From NCBI GenBank assembly GCA_009912235.1, contig WNDS01000006.1, forward strand, positions 62,001-126,000: a stretch of 64,000 nucleotides of DNA, read 5' to 3'. The DNA comes from Stenotrophomonas maltophilia. Its GTDB lineage: Bacteria > Pseudomonadota > Gammaproteobacteria > Xanthomonadales > Xanthomonadaceae. The stretch's first letter is position 1. Each line of letters starts with the position of its first letter. The position numbers and the translations under genes were made by a program. A model generated the notes under the pieces. That model did no database searches, was not told the origin of the DNA, and saw only the letters and a program-made list of their open reading frames with translations. Of this stretch, positions 8,138 through 17,741 are shown piece after piece.

Positions 8138-9034
8138 TTACACCCAGTCGCGCGGCACCAGGTAATCGGCCAGGCGCGCCTCGGCGCTGCCGGCCTCGGG
8201 GGTGAAACCGTACTCCCAGCGCACGCGCGGCGGCAGGCTCATCAGGATGCTCTCGCTGCGACCGCCGCTCTGCAGGCCGAACAGCGTGCCGCGGTCGTAG
8301 ACCAGGTTGAATTCCACATAGCGGCCGCGGCGGTACAGCTGGAATTCGCGCTCGCGCTCGCCGTAGGCGGTGTCCTTGCGGCGCTGCACCAGCGGCAGGT
8401 AGGCCTGCAGGAAGCCCTCGCCCACGGCGCGCAGGTAGTCGAAGTCGCGTTCGAAATCGCCGTGCAGGTCATCGAAGAACAGCCCGCCCACGCCACGCGT
8501 CTCGTTGCGGTGGCGCAGGAAGAAGTACTCATCGCACCAGCGCTTGTGCGCGGCGTGGCGTTCTTCGCCGAACGGCGCGCACAGGTCGCGCGCGGTGCGG
8601 TGCCAGTGCTGCACGTCCTCATCGAACGGGTAGAACGGGGTCAGGTCGAAGCCGCCGCCGAACCAGCTGGCCACCACCTCGCCGTCGCGCTGGGCCTGGA
8701 AGAAGCGCACGTTGGCGTGGGTGGTGGGCACATAGGGGCTGAGCGGGTGGAACACCAGCGACACGCCGGTGGCACGCCACGATGTCCCGGCCAGTTCCGG
8801 CCGGTTGGCCGAGGCCGACGGCGGCAGGCGGCTGCCGGACACATCGGAAAAGCCGATGCCGGCCTGTTCGAACACCGCGCCATCGCTCAGCACCCGGGTA
8901 CGGCCCCCGCCGCCCTCGGCCCGCTGCCACAGGTCTTCCTGGAAACGGGCCTGGCCATCGGCCGCCTCGATGGCGGCACAGATGCGGTCCTGCAGATCGG
9001 AGAGGTAGGCGCGGACGCGTTCGAAATCGTTCAT
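8138..9034 (-). CDS. hemF: Oxygen-dependent coproporphyrinogen III oxidase
   Basis: A 298-residue cytosolic enzyme that oxidatively decarboxylates coproporphyrinogen III to protoporphyrinogen IX in haem synthesis, using O2. Signature stretches: [50 protein letters not shown] and GGLFFDDL. Length matches the E. coli enzyme (299). ATG start. It is embedded between two Cys-rich paralogues on the same strand, with gaps of 39 and 66 bases, so co-transcription is likely, though any functional link is unknown. Confidence 0.96.
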   Translation of the reverse strand: MNDFERVRAYLSDLQDRICAAIEAADGQARFQEDLWQRAEGGGGRTRVLSDGAVFEQAGIGFSDVSGSRLPPSASANRPELAGTSWRATGVSLVFHPLSPYVPTTHANVRFFQAQRDGEVVASWFGGGFDLTPFYPFDEDVQHWHRTARDLCAPFGEERHAAHKRWCDEYFFLRHRNETRGVGGLFFDDLHGDFERDFDYLRAVGEGFLQAYLPLVQRRKDTAYGEREREFQLYRRGRYVEFNLVYDRGTLFGLQSGGRSESILMSLPPRVRWEYGFTPEAGSAEARLADYLVPRDWV

Positions 9035-9073
9035 GGCGCGTACTTTACCGCAGCGCCCGCGCAGGCAAGCCCC

Positions 9074-10711
9074 TCACTGCTTGTGGTTGGGGGTGCGCGG
9101 GGCCGGTATGGTCCGATCCTCGTCCGCCGACTGCTCCTGGACAGCACGCTCCAAGGCCTGGCCGAAACCTAGCAAGCCCCAGTTTCGCGTCGCCAGCACG
9201 TCGCATGCCACGTGGCGGCCACTGCCATCGGCCTCGCAGACGGCCTCAAGCATAGGGCGGACGTCCACCCTGCTGCTGATCTCCATCAGGCCGACCAGGT
9301 TCTCACAACCTTCGCGGATGCCGGCCTGGCAGACCTTCTGGTAATGCTGGCTGGCCTCGATCCACTTCCCGTCCAGCGCGGCGCGGCTGCCCAGCACATT
9401 GCAGCCCTGCATCCTGCCGGCGGCGCAGCAGGCTTCGGCTTCACCGTCGATGGGCGCGCACGGGCAGTCCTGCGGGAACGGCACCGCGTCGAACTCCAGC
9501 GGTGCGCTGCACTGCGCGTCGCCCGGCTGCCGCTGGAAGCGCTCGAAACGCATCGAATCGTCCAGCCCCAGCAGATCGCCGTTGGCCAAGGGTTGCAGCA
9601 CATAGTCACCGCCCGCCTCGTGGCGCATGCGGATCTGGCCGTCCTCCACGCGTGCACGCACCCGCGAACCGAAGCCGACCTCCACCATTCCACCGTCGCC
9701 GAACGTCAGTTCGTCCAACATGCCGCCGGGGGCCACGTAGCGGCCACAGGGCACGGCCCTGGCGGCCTGCGGCACCAGGTGCGCGCCCAGCTGCAGCAGT
9801 GCGGTCGCCTGCCGGCAGGACGTTTCGTCGCCGCCGTCGCAGGCCACCTGCAGCGCCGCCCGGCCTTCCTGCAGATTGCCGGCGTCCCACTGCAGCATGG
9901 CGACCTCCATGCAGAAGCCACTTTCGCGGACCTGCGTGCACAGCCCCTGCAGGCGCTGCAGCCGCGCGTCCGACAGTTTGGGCTTGTCAGCAGGTGAGAA
10001 CAGTTCGACCATGCTGGCCGCCATCGAGGCCGTGCGAATGAGAGTGGCGACGAGCTCCGGCCGCTCTTCCATAATCGCCATGCAGGCCTCGGCGTCGGCC
10101 GCAGGGTCATCGTCGCGACACTGGCGGGGGAAATCCACCTCGGCCATCGACTTTTCAATGGTGGCCTGTATCACCGCGATCTGTGCCTCGGTCGGCGTAT
10201 CGCTGCCGGGGGCCTGGTCGGCCTTGCGATAGCGATCGGGCAGGCTCTGGCAGAGTTGCGGAACGCCTTCGGCGCAACCCGATTCCAGTGCCGGAAGGCT
10301 CAGCTCATGGTGGTTGTAGAGACACTGCCGAGCGTCCGCCAGGCAGCTGCCGGGCGCGTGCTCTGCTGGGGGCAGGCACGCGGCCGGCTGGGTCAGGCGG
10401 TAGCGTTTGTCGTCCTTCTGCAGGGCGCGACCATCGCGCTGGACCTTCAGGTCAGAGACGAGGCCGAAGGTGAGACCAACCAGATTGAAGCTGCCTTCGC
10501 TGTGCTGGACAACGAAGGGCCGATCGGAGATGTAGCTGCCTTTCTCGACCCCGCGGTCAGGCCCATCTACGCGCAGCTGGTTGTCGCCGCTCTCGTCCTC
10601 GAAAAGGCCACAGCGTGGTAGACCGGTTGCGGCCGCAATCTGGGCGCAGGGCAGCAGCAACACCAACGTGATGAAGGCAGCAATCAGGGTGCGCGGGGCG
10701 AAAGCAGGCAT
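9074..10711 (-). CDS. Cys-rich secreted protein, paralogue 2 (hemF-flanking)
   Basis: A 545-residue protein with a signal peptide (TLIAAFITLVLLLPCAQIAAA) and more than 20 cysteines. It aligns with paralogue 1 through ACLPPAEHAPGSCLADARQC, AVPCGRYVAP, RVRARVEDGQIRMRHE, CSAPLEF and EACCAAGRMQGC. It carries an additional C-terminal segment (ASQHYQKVCQAGIREGCENL) that resembles a Sel1/TPR-like helical pair with cysteines. Function unknown. Probably first gene of a three-gene unit with hemF and paralogue 1. Confidence 0.75.
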   Translation of the reverse strand: MPAFAPRTLIAAFITLVLLLPCAQIAAATGLPRCGLFEDESGDNQLRVDGPDRGVEKGSYISDRPFVVQHSEGSFNLVGLTFGLVSDLKVQRDGRALQKDDKRYRLTQPAACLPPAEHAPGSCLADARQCLYNHHELSLPALESGCAEGVPQLCQSLPDRYRKADQAPGSDTPTEAQIAVIQATIEKSMAEVDFPRQCRDDDPAADAEACMAIMEERPELVATLIRTASMAASMVELFSPADKPKLSDARLQRLQGLCTQVRESGFCMEVAMLQWDAGNLQEGRAALQVACDGGDETSCRQATALLQLGAHLVPQAARAVPCGRYVAPGGMLDELTFGDGGMVEVGFGSRVRARVEDGQIRMRHEAGGDYVLQPLANGDLLGLDDSMRFERFQRQPGDAQCSAPLEFDAVPFPQDCPCAPIDGEAEACCAAGRMQGCNVLGSRAALDGKWIEASQHYQKVCQAGIREGCENLVGLMEISSRVDVRPMLEAVCEADGSGRHVACDVLATRNWGLLGFGQALERAVQEQSADEDRTIPAPRTPNHKQ

Positions 10712-10852
10712 TTCGGGGCCAGGGTGGAAAGACGCGGGCCACGATAGCCAGCCCCCCGCCGATCCGCAATCAAACCCGTTGGAACGCCTGTGCTGCGGTC
10801 ACGGCGTCTGCGCCGGCAGGTCGTTCGCGTCAAAAATGCCGGGGTCGAGAGA

Positions 10853-11413
10853 TCAGCGGAAGCGTGCGCGGATGTCCGGTCGCAGCAGGCGCCAGGCCAG
10901 CCAACCCTGCAGGCCAAGGATCACTATCGAACCACCGAACGTGGTGGCTGACATCACAAGGCGCTGCACCTGCATCTCGCTGCGAGTAGCAGCATCGTCC
11001 ACGTGGGCGATCATTTCCGCTACGACGGCGTCCAGCCACCCGGCCAGGACCAGATTGGCGCGCCCGGACAGCACCAGCAGCCAGACGTAGCTCCATAAGC
11101 CCCAGCGCCGCTGCCGGTACAGGCCCCAACTGGCCAGCGTGGAAGGCACGCAGCCAGCCGACAGCCACAGGCTGGCTGCAGCTGGCTCCCGCAGGAGTCA
11201 CAGTACGCTGGACGGGAACGATTTCTCTTCTGCGGCGGCAACCATGACCTGCCATGGTCCGCTGCCGCTCAGCGCCCACAGCGCCAGGGTCTGCAGCAGG
11301 CACCAGACAAGCACCAGTGCGCAGACCAGCAGGGAAGCGATCGCCAGCGGGCGGACGAAATCGTTGCGTGCGAAGGCATGGGCTGCGGGCAATGTGGGGG
11401 GAGACGATGACAT
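10853..11413 (-). pseudogene. Small membrane protein interrupted by TGA
   Basis: An ~186-codon frame with four hydrophobic segments: PLAIASLLVCALVLVWCLLQ, ASLWLSAGCVPST..., LWSYVWLLVLSG and TFGGSIVILGLQGWLAWRLL. The frame is continuous but codon 72 (11198-11200) is TGA, directly after EEKSFPSSVL; CGA or TGG would be one transition away. Family not recognised. It starts 22 bases after the NUDIX gene on the same strand, so it would be the last gene of the S9 peptidase-NUDIX unit. Confidence 0.65.
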
Positions 11414-11435
11414 CCGATGTCCTTGGCTGCGGGTC

Positions 11436-11852
11436 TCAGAGCGTGCAGAAGCGCGCTACCGCCGGCAGGATATGGTGTTCGCTCAGGGGCGCCAAGCACA
11501 GGACGTGCGGCGGCCGCAGTGGCACCCAGGCCAGTTCGGCGATCTCGGCGCGTGCGGTCGGTGTGCCCGCGACCTGCACCCACCAGGCCTGCGCCTGCAC
11601 GCGGTGGCCGGGTTCGTTCACCGCCCAGTCCTCGAAACGGCCCAGGGGGACCGCGCTGGCGGCATCGAGCTGCACGCCCAGTTCCTCGTCCAGCTCTCGG
11701 GCCAGGGCCTGCAGCGGTGTCTCACCGGGTTCGGGCTTGCCGCCGGGCTGGATGAAGCGGGTGGCGCCGTGCTTGCGCACCACCAGCACGCGGCCACGGC
11801 CGTCATCGACGACCGCCGCCACGATGTGGATCGTGGCGGCGTCGACGGGCAT
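11436..11852 (-). CDS. NUDIX hydrolase
   Basis: A 138-residue pyrophosphohydrolase of nucleoside diphosphate-linked substrates. The Nudix box G-x5-E-x7-REUxEExGU is complete (GGKPEPGETPLQALARELDE then ELG), so metal binding should be intact. ATG at 11852 is preferred over an in-frame GTG at 11855 because the ATG overlaps the TGA of the upstream S9 peptidase gene (TGATG), giving translational coupling. Substrate cannot be told from sequence. Confidence 0.88.
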   Translation of the reverse strand: MPVDAATIHIVAAVVDDGRGRVLVVRKHGATRFIQPGGKPEPGETPLQALARELDEELGVQLDAASAVPLGRFEDWAVNEPGHRVQAQAWWVQVAGTPTARAEIAELAWVPLRPPHVLCLAPLSEHHILPAVARFCTL

Positions 11853-14221
11853 CACTTCAGCGTGGTCTCGAACAGCTTGAGGATGCGCTTGTACTGGTCC
11901 AGCCAGGAATCGGCACGCACGTAGCCGTGGCGTTCCAGCGGGTAGGGCGCGATGGACCAGTTGTCCTTGTGCAGCTCGATCAGCCGCTGGGTCAGGTGCA
12001 CCGAGTCCTGGAAGAACACGTTGTCATCCATCATGCCGTGGCCGATCAGCAGGTTGTCCTGCAGGTTCTGCACGTACTCGATGGGCGAAGACGTGCGGTA
12101 CGCCTCCGGGTCGATGTCCGGGGTGTTGAGGATGTTGGCGGTGTAGGCGTGGTTGTAGTTGTGCCAGTCCAGCACCGGGCGCAGCGCGGCACCGGCCTTG
12201 AAGGTGCCCGGGGCACGGAACAGCGCCATGAAGGTCATGAAGCCGCCGTAGGAACCGCCGTAGATGCCGGCGTGGTCGCGGTCACCCTGCTGGGTGTCGA
12301 CCAGCCAGTCCAGGCCGTCCTGGTAGTCTTCCAGTTCCGGGTGGCCCATGTTGCGGTAGATCGCCGTACGCCAGTTGCGGCCGTAGCCCTCGCTGCCGCG
12401 GTAATCCATGTCCAGCACGATGTAGCCCTTCTGCACCAGCAGGTTGTGGAACATCTGCTCACGGAAGTAGGCCGGGTAGCGCTGGTGCACGTTCTGCAGG
12501 TAACCGGCACCGTGCACGAACATCACGATCGGGTACTTCCTGCCGGCTTCCTTGTGCTCGGGCTCGTAGTACTTGGCCCAGACCACGCCGGCGCCGTGCT
12601 TGGACGGCACCGCCACCAGCTTGGGCTGCACCCACTGGCGCGCCTTGTATTCGGCGGTGCGGGTATCGGTCAGCACGCGGGCCTGGCCACCGGCAGCGGG
12701 CAGCACCGCCAGCTGCGGCGGCAGGTAGGCGCCGGAGTAGCGCACCAGCAGCTGCTGGCCGTTGGGCGAGAGCGAGAAATCTTCCACGCCGTTGAGGTCG
12801 GTCAGCTCGCGCACCTGGCGGCTGGCCACGTCCACCGCGCAGACTTCGTAGTCATGCGGGGCCTGCTGGTTGCACAGGAAGTAGAAGCCCTTGCCGTCGG
12901 CCGACAGCACCGGCGCGGAGGTTTCCCACTTGCCGCTGGTCAGCGCCTGCGGCTTGCTGCCGCCGGCCTGGGTGTACAGGTGCGAGAAGCCCGACTCCTC
13001 CGAAAGCAGCCACAGCGTGCGGCCGTCGGCCATCCAGCCGAAATCGTTGAAGCCCCAGTTGATCCAGGCGTTGTCGGTCAGCCGGTGGCGGTTCTGCACG
13101 CGGCCGTCGGCGGCGCCGACGCTGATGATCCAGCGGTCCTTGTTGTCGTTGGCGCGCAGCATGATGGCCACCTGCTGGCCGTCGGCGCTCCAGCGGATGC
13201 CACCACCCATGAAATCGCTCATCACTTCCAGCGGGCGGTTGCCCTTGAGCGCATCCTTGCCGGCCTTGCGGCGCAGCTCGGCCAGCGGGTCGGTGCCGAT
13301 GCCCGGCAGGCTGTCCAGCGCGATCTTCTCCACCGCGCCGGTACGCGCGTCCACGCGCCACAGGGTGTGCGGTTCGGGGTCATTGCGGCCCACGCGGGTA
13401 CGGGTGTCCTCGGTTTCCTCGTAGCCCGATTCGGTCACGTACAGCGGCATCTTGCTGGTACGGCCTTCATCGAAGTCCTTCGGCTTGGTCACCACGATCA
13501 GGTGGGTCAGGTCGGGGCTGAGCACGCTGCTGACGATGGCCACGTCGGCGCCCAGGTAGACCGGGCCTGGTGCACGGGTCGGGTCGGACTGGCGCCAGCG
13601 CTGGTCCTGGTCCTTCAGTGCTTCGCGCTGGTCGCGGTCGCGGCGCAGGGTTTCCAGCGTGCGCAGCTGCTGGTCGCGCAGCAGGTCATCCTTGGGCTTG
13701 GCGGCCGGGTCCTTCTCGGCCTTCAGCACGGCCACCTGTTCCACTGCGCCGTTGCTGGCGGCATGGAACCAGGTCTGGCCGACGCGCCAGATCACGCCAC
13801 CATCGGCAGCAAAATCCACGCCGGTGGCGCGCTCGTTGCTGCGGGTCAGCTGGGTCAGCACGCCGCTGCGCAGGTCGCGCACGAACACATCGCCGTTGCG
13901 CACGAAGGTCATGCGGCTGCGCGTGCGGTCATAGACCGGGTCGGCCACGTCGAGGGTGCCGCGCTGGTCATCGGCCACCTGCGCGGCGGTGCTGCCGGCG
14001 ACCGGCTGGCGGAAGGTGTCGCGCACCGGGCTGCCGTTGCGCTTGAGCTGGTATTCCACCTGCTGGCTGTTCCACGACCACCAGGCCTTCTCGACCGGCG
14101 GGCCGATCCAGTCCGGGTCGGCCATGGCCTGTTCAATGGTGATCGGGGTGGGCGCAGCGTGCGCGGCCGGTGCGGCCAGCGCGGCCGACAGCAGGAGGGA
14201 CAGGGGCAGCACTCGGGACAT
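11852..14221 (-). CDS. S9 family prolyl oligopeptidase-type serine peptidase
   Basis: A 789-residue secreted peptidase: signal peptide (LPLSLLLSAALAAPAAHA), a long beta-propeller region with DPP-like repeats (for example SDFMGGGIRWSADGQQVAIM), then an alpha/beta hydrolase domain. Nucleophile in GGSYGGF (Ser ~657), Asp in GMMDDNVFF (~730) and His in ERHGYV (~764) form the triad. ATG at 14221 gives the signal peptide; the frame is open further upstream but without homology. Coupled to a NUDIX gene downstream. A second S9 enzyme (DPP IV) lies at the window end. Confidence 0.88.
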   Translation of the reverse strand: MSRVLPLSLLLSAALAAPAAHAAPTPITIEQAMADPDWIGPPVEKAWWSWNSQQVEYQLKRNGSPVRDTFRQPVAGSTAAQVADDQRGTLDVADPVYDRTRSRMTFVRNGDVFVRDLRSGVLTQLTRSNERATGVDFAADGGVIWRVGQTWFHAASNGAVEQVAVLKAEKDPAAKPKDDLLRDQQLRTLETLRRDRDQREALKDQDQRWRQSDPTRAPGPVYLGADVAIVSSVLSPDLTHLIVVTKPKDFDEGRTSKMPLYVTESGYEETEDTRTRVGRNDPEPHTLWRVDARTGAVEKIALDSLPGIGTDPLAELRRKAGKDALKGNRPLEVMSDFMGGGIRWSADGQQVAIMLRANDNKDRWIISVGAADGRVQNRHRLTDNAWINWGFNDFGWMADGRTLWLLSEESGFSHLYTQAGGSKPQALTSGKWETSAPVLSADGKGFYFLCNQQAPHDYEVCAVDVASRQVRELTDLNGVEDFSLSPNGQQLLVRYSGAYLPPQLAVLPAAGGQARVLTDTRTAEYKARQWVQPKLVAVPSKHGAGVVWAKYYEPEHKEAGRKYPIVMFVHGAGYLQNVHQRYPAYFREQMFHNLLVQKGYIVLDMDYRGSEGYGRNWRTAIYRNMGHPELEDYQDGLDWLVDTQQGDRDHAGIYGGSYGGFMTFMALFRAPGTFKAGAALRPVLDWHNYNHAYTANILNTPDIDPEAYRTSSPIEYVQNLQDNLLIGHGMMDDNVFFQDSVHLTQRLIELHKDNWSIAPYPLERHGYVRADSWLDQYKRILKLFETTLK

Positions 14222-14359
14222 GGGCGGACAGCACCAGATGAGGAAACCGGGCAAGGGTAGCAGCCGCCCGGGGCGGGGGAGGGGGCCACAGGTCATGCAG
14301 ACCGCTTGGGCAAAGGCACTGCCGGGCCTCCCGTGGCGCATGATGGGTGCCAGATCCGG

Positions 14360-14815
14360 ATGGAACCGACCATGTACCCCTACGACTACGAGATCTCGCT
14401 GGGGATCCAGCACTCGTCCGCCGCCAGCGCGGATATCTCCGCCCGGCTCGGCATGGAACGCGGGTTCTTCCGCGATGTGGGCACCCCCCTGCGTGGTGCC
14501 GATGGCAGGGTGATCCCCGTGCACGCACACACCTGGATGCTCTTCACGCTGGCCCAGGGCAAGGACGGCTGGCTGATGGACGCTTGGCCGCAGGTGATCG
14601 GGATCCTGCAGCCGCGGGCCGGGGCGATCCAGGATCTGAACCAGGAAGGGGCCAAGGTCGGCTTGCGCATCGGTGTCTTCGGCAAGCAGGCCTGGGCCGG
14701 ATTCGAGCTGGACGACGCGCTGGTGCGGCTGATGGCCGACCTGCGGCTGGGCTTCCAGCTGGAAACCTATTTTCCGGATCCGCCGGTCGACCCCGGGACC
14801 GACGACGACGCCTGA
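14360..14815 (+). CDS. DUF4279-like protein
   Basis: A ~151-residue soluble protein. The start MYPYDYEISLGI, the pattern HSSAASADISARLGMERGFFRDVGTPL and the VHAHTWMLF strand resemble DUF4279 proteins; function unknown. Two candidate ATGs, 14360 and 14372, are in frame; the upstream one is given. Divergent from the S9 peptidase gene with ~138 bases between. Acidic C-terminal tail (GTDDDA). Confidence 0.62.
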   Translation: MEPTMYPYDYEISLGIQHSSAASADISARLGMERGFFRDVGTPLRGADGRVIPVHAHTWMLFTLAQGKDGWLMDAWPQVIGILQPRAGAIQDLNQEGAKVGLRIGVFGKQAWAGFELDDALVRLMADLRLGFQLETYFPDPPVDPGTDDDA

Positions 14816-14894
14816 AACGTCCCCTGCAACCGGTAGCAGGCCTCGCGTATCCAATCTCCTGAACCCGCAATACTCACCGGACAGGAGCACGACC

Positions 14895-15224
14895 ATGCAG
14901 GAACTCATCCCGATCACCCTCTTCCTCTGCATCGCCTACGCGATCCATGCCGTTGCCGATGCGCGTGCGCGCAGCAAGCTGGTGGCCCCGCACGTTCCGG
15001 AGGAAGTGATCCGCGCGCTGGCCCTGCTGGAGGAAGAACGCCGCCGCCAGGGCGCGCTGCGCTGGGGCATCAGCCTGGTCAGCCTGGCCGTGGCCCTGGC
15101 CCTGCTGGAAGCCATGGGCGCGCGCGAGCTGACCTTCGGCGCCGCCGCCGCGATGGCCGGCAGTGCCGGCGTGGGCCAGCTGCTGGCGTGGTTCATCACC
15201 CGCCCCGCCGTGCGCAAGGGCTGA
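14895..15224 (+). CDS. Small two-helix membrane protein upstream of sigma factor
   Basis: A 109-residue protein. N-terminal helix (ITLFLCIAYAIHAVA), a charged middle (VPEEVIRALALLEEERRRQ), a second helix (WGISLVSLAVALALLEAMG) and a weak third (AAAAMAGSAGVGQLLAWFI). A good ribosome-binding site (ACAGGAG) precedes ATG 14895. It ends 36 bases before the sigma factor gene on the same strand and probably belongs to the same operon. No family recognised. Confidence 0.65.
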   Translation: MQELIPITLFLCIAYAIHAVADARARSKLVAPHVPEEVIRALALLEEERRRQGALRWGISLVSLAVALALLEAMGARELTFGAAAAMAGSAGVGQLLAWFITRPAVRKG

Positions 15225-15260
15225 CCGGCGCATGCCACGGGCACCGGGAGTGCGCTGCGC

Positions 15261-15905
15261 ATGAGCCTGCTGGGCGGGGCCCTGGCCGCACTGCGCGGGC
15301 GTCGTCGCGACGCCCCTGCAGAGGAACCGGCTGCATGGGAGGACGACCGCGCGCTGGTGGGTGCCATCATCGATGGCTCGCAGGCGGCCTTCGCGCAGCT
15401 GGTGGAAGCGGATCAACGCACCTGCGCGCATGTGATCGGGCGCATGGTCGGCGACCGCGACCAGGTGGCCGACCTGTTGAAGGAAACCTTCCTGGCGGTG
15501 TTCCGCCAGCTGCACCACTTCCGCTTCGAATCCTCGCTGCGCACCTGGGTGTCACGGGTGGCCTACACCACGGCGCTGCAGTACCTGCGCCGGCGGCGTC
15601 TGGAGGTGCAATGGATGGTGGCGGTGGAGGTGCCCGAAGAACTGGGCATCGGCGATGAAGGCCCCGGCCCGGCCGAGCTGAGCGAAGCCGTGCAGGCCGG
15701 CCGTGAACTGGGCGCGGCACTGGAGTGGCTGACCCCGCCGCAGCGGCTGATCGTGGGCCTGCACTACCTGGAGGATTTCGATCTGGCTGAGTTTGAACAG
15801 GTGACCGGGCTGGCGCGCGGTACCATCAAGAGCCGCCTGTACCGCGCGCGGCAGACCCTGAAGCAGGAGCTGGCGCGCCGCGCCACCGCCGGAGCGCTGC
15901 TGTGA
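15261..15905 (+). CDS. ECF-type RNA polymerase sigma factor
   Basis: A 214-residue sigma-70 family factor. Region 2 is visible from ALVGAIIDGSQAAFAQLVE to YTTALQYLRRRR, with the LRTWVSRVAYTTAL helix of region 2.4. Region 4 with its helix-turn-helix is LTPPQRLIVGLHYLEDFD...TGLARGTIKSRLYRAR. Region 3 is absent, as in ECF factors. An extra basic N-terminal leader (~25 aa) precedes region 2. Its stop overlaps the start of a tiny membrane protein (GTGA), the typical place for an anti-sigma factor. The regulon is unknown. Confidence 0.86.
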   Translation: MSLLGGALAALRGRRRDAPAEEPAAWEDDRALVGAIIDGSQAAFAQLVEADQRTCAHVIGRMVGDRDQVADLLKETFLAVFRQLHHFRFESSLRTWVSRVAYTTALQYLRRRRLEVQWMVAVEVPEELGIGDEGPGPAELSEAVQAGRELGAALEWLTPPQRLIVGLHYLEDFDLAEFEQVTGLARGTIKSRLYRARQTLKQELARRATAGALL

Positions 15906-16117
15906 GCCATTCCAACGACCCCCGCGATGCCGATGCGCGCGCGCTGTCGCAGGCGCTGCGCGAGCAGGAACAGCAGGTGCCGGTGCCGGATGTGGGCGAG
16001 GCACTTCAGCAGCGGCTGAAGGCGGAAACGCGCGAGAGCGGTGTGCTGTACGTCGTGGTGCAGGTGCTGCTGTTTGGCGCGCTGCTGGGTGCGGCAGCTT
16101 GGTATTTCTGGCACTGA
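15902..16117 (+). CDS. Putative minimal anti-sigma factor / small membrane protein
   Basis: 71 residues starting at GTG 15902 inside the sigma gene stop (GTGA overlap, coupled translation). The N-terminal ~45 residues are charged and helical (DADARALSQALREQEQQ); the C terminus is a single membrane helix (VLYVVVQVLLFGALLGAAAWYF). The topology and position fit a very short membrane-tethered anti-sigma factor, but no zinc-binding HxxxCxxC is present, so the role is inferred from context only. Confidence 0.6.
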   Translation: MSHSNDPRDADARALSQALREQEQQVPVPDVGEALQQRLKAETRESGVLYVVVQVLLFGALLGAAAWYFWH

Positions 16118-16124
16118 CAGCCTG

Positions 16125-16229
16125 CGCCGGGCATGGCCCGGCGCTACCGCTGCCGATTCCCGGGTAGCGCCGGACCATGCCCGGCGGATCGGCGCCCGCA
16201 GGTCACGGGACGCTGCCATGCCCGGCGGC
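16125..16229. repeat. SMAG-type REP cluster
   Basis: Inverted pair CGCCGGGCATGGCCCGGCGCTAC (16125-16147) and GTAGCGCCGGACCATGCCCG... (16164-16187), plus a third partial copy at 16215-16229. GTAG head and GCCGGGC stems are those of Stenotrophomonas SMAG REP elements. It separates the sigma operon from the oxidase operon. Confidence 0.82.
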
Positions 16230-16342
16230 TTTCCCGCCCCCTGCGACCAAGTGAAGCAGCGCGTCACCCGGTCGCATCCCGGCTTGACCATATCTGCCTG
16301 AAGTGGTCCGGTATCCCACCGGCAGCTGGCAGGCGGCGTCCT

Positions 16343-17740
16343 GTGGACGCGTTGTTGTTGTCCCGGATCCAGTTCGGATTCGTCATCAGTTTCCACGTGC
16401 TGTTCCCGGCGTTCACCATCGGCACCGCCAGCTGGCTGGCCTTCACCGAATGGCGCTGGCTGCGTACGCGCAATCCGGTCTGGCCCGAGCTGTATTTCTT
16501 CTGGCAGAAGATCTTCGCGGTTTCCTTCGGCATGGGCGTGGTGAGCGGCATCGTCATGGCCTTCCAGTTCGGCACCAACTGGCCGCGGCTGAGCGAGGTG
16601 GCCGGTACGGTCATCGGCCCCCTGCTGACCTATGAAGTGCTGACCGCGTTCTTCCTGGAAGCCAGCTTCCTGGGCATGATGATGTTCGGCTGGGGCAAGG
16701 TGTCGCCGCGCCTGCACTTCTTCTCCACCTGCATTATGGCGCTGGGCACGCTGTTTTCCACGTTCTGAATCCTGGCCTCCAACAGCTGGCTGCATACGCC
16801 GGCCGGCTACGAGATGGTCAACGGCATCGTGCACCCGGTGGACTGGTGGCAGGTGGTATTCAACCCGTCCTTCCCGTACCGGCTGGCGCACATGGCGCTG
16901 GGCTCGTTCATCACCACCTGCTTCGTGATCGGTGGCGTCGGTGCGTGGTACCTGCGGCGTGGCACGCACGTGGAGGCCGGCCGCCGCATGCTGACCGCCG
17001 CCGTGGTGTTCGCGGCGCTGACGGTGCCGGTACAGATCTTCGTCGGCGACATGCACGGGCTGAACACGCTCAAGCACCAGCCGATGAAAGTGGCGGCGAT
17101 GGAAGGCCACTGGCACGAGGGCGAACCGGGCAAAGGGCTGCCGCTGGTGGTGTTCGGCGTGCCCAACGCGCAGCAGGAGCGCAACGATTTCGAGGTGGCC
17201 ATTCCGCGCGTGGGCAGCGTCATCCTCACCCATACCCTGGACGGCACCATCGCGCCGCTGACCTCGGTGCCGGCCAGCGAACGGCCGCCGGTGACGCCGG
17301 TGTTCTTCGCCTTCCGCATTATGGTCGGGCTGGGCACGCTGATGCTGCTGCTGGCCTGGGTGTCGGCGTTGCAGCTGCGGCGCGGCCGGCTGCTGGCATC
17401 GCCGTGGCTGCTGCGCGGCTGGAACCTGATGCTGCCGGTCGACTTCATCGCACTGCTGTCGGGCTGGTTCGTGACCGAAATGGGCCGGCAACCGTGGGTG
17501 GTGTACGGCGTGCTGCGCACGGCCGATGCGGTCGGGCCGCAGAGCGTGTGGATGACCGTGCTGTCGCTGGCGGTGTATGTGGTGGGCTACGCCTTCGTGT
17601 TCGGCTGGGGCATCTGGTACCTGGTGAAGATCCTGCGCCAGGGGCCGAAGCCGCACAAACACGCACCGTCGCTGGAAGGCGGTGGCCACACCCCGGCGCG
17701 GCCGCTGTCGGCGGCCGACGAACCGCTGGAGGAGCGCTGA
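16343..17740 (+). pseudogene. cydA: Cytochrome bd-type (cyanide-insensitive) quinol oxidase subunit I, interrupted by TGA
   Basis: Subunit I of a terminal quinol:O2 oxidase in the inner membrane. A GTG start at 16343 gives VDALLLSRIQFGFVISFHV. Later landmarks are WLAFTEWRWLRT, FQFGTNWPRLSE and FVTEMGRQPWVVYGVLRT. The 465-codon length and short Q-loop fit the CioA subtype. Codon 142 (16766-16768) is TGA between TLFSTF and ILASNSWLHTP, where the family has Trp (FW-ILASNSW); TGG to TGA is one G-to-A change. The frame is otherwise intact. Stop lies one base before cydB. If real, the mutation abolishes this oxidase. Confidence 0.87.
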
Positions 17741-17741
17741 G

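Noticed and set aside
11927..14260. Plus-strand 777-codon frame opposite the S9 peptidase
   Set aside because: Antisense shadow rich in Val/Gly/His without domains; the S9 peptidase on the other strand has a full catalytic triad and signal peptide.
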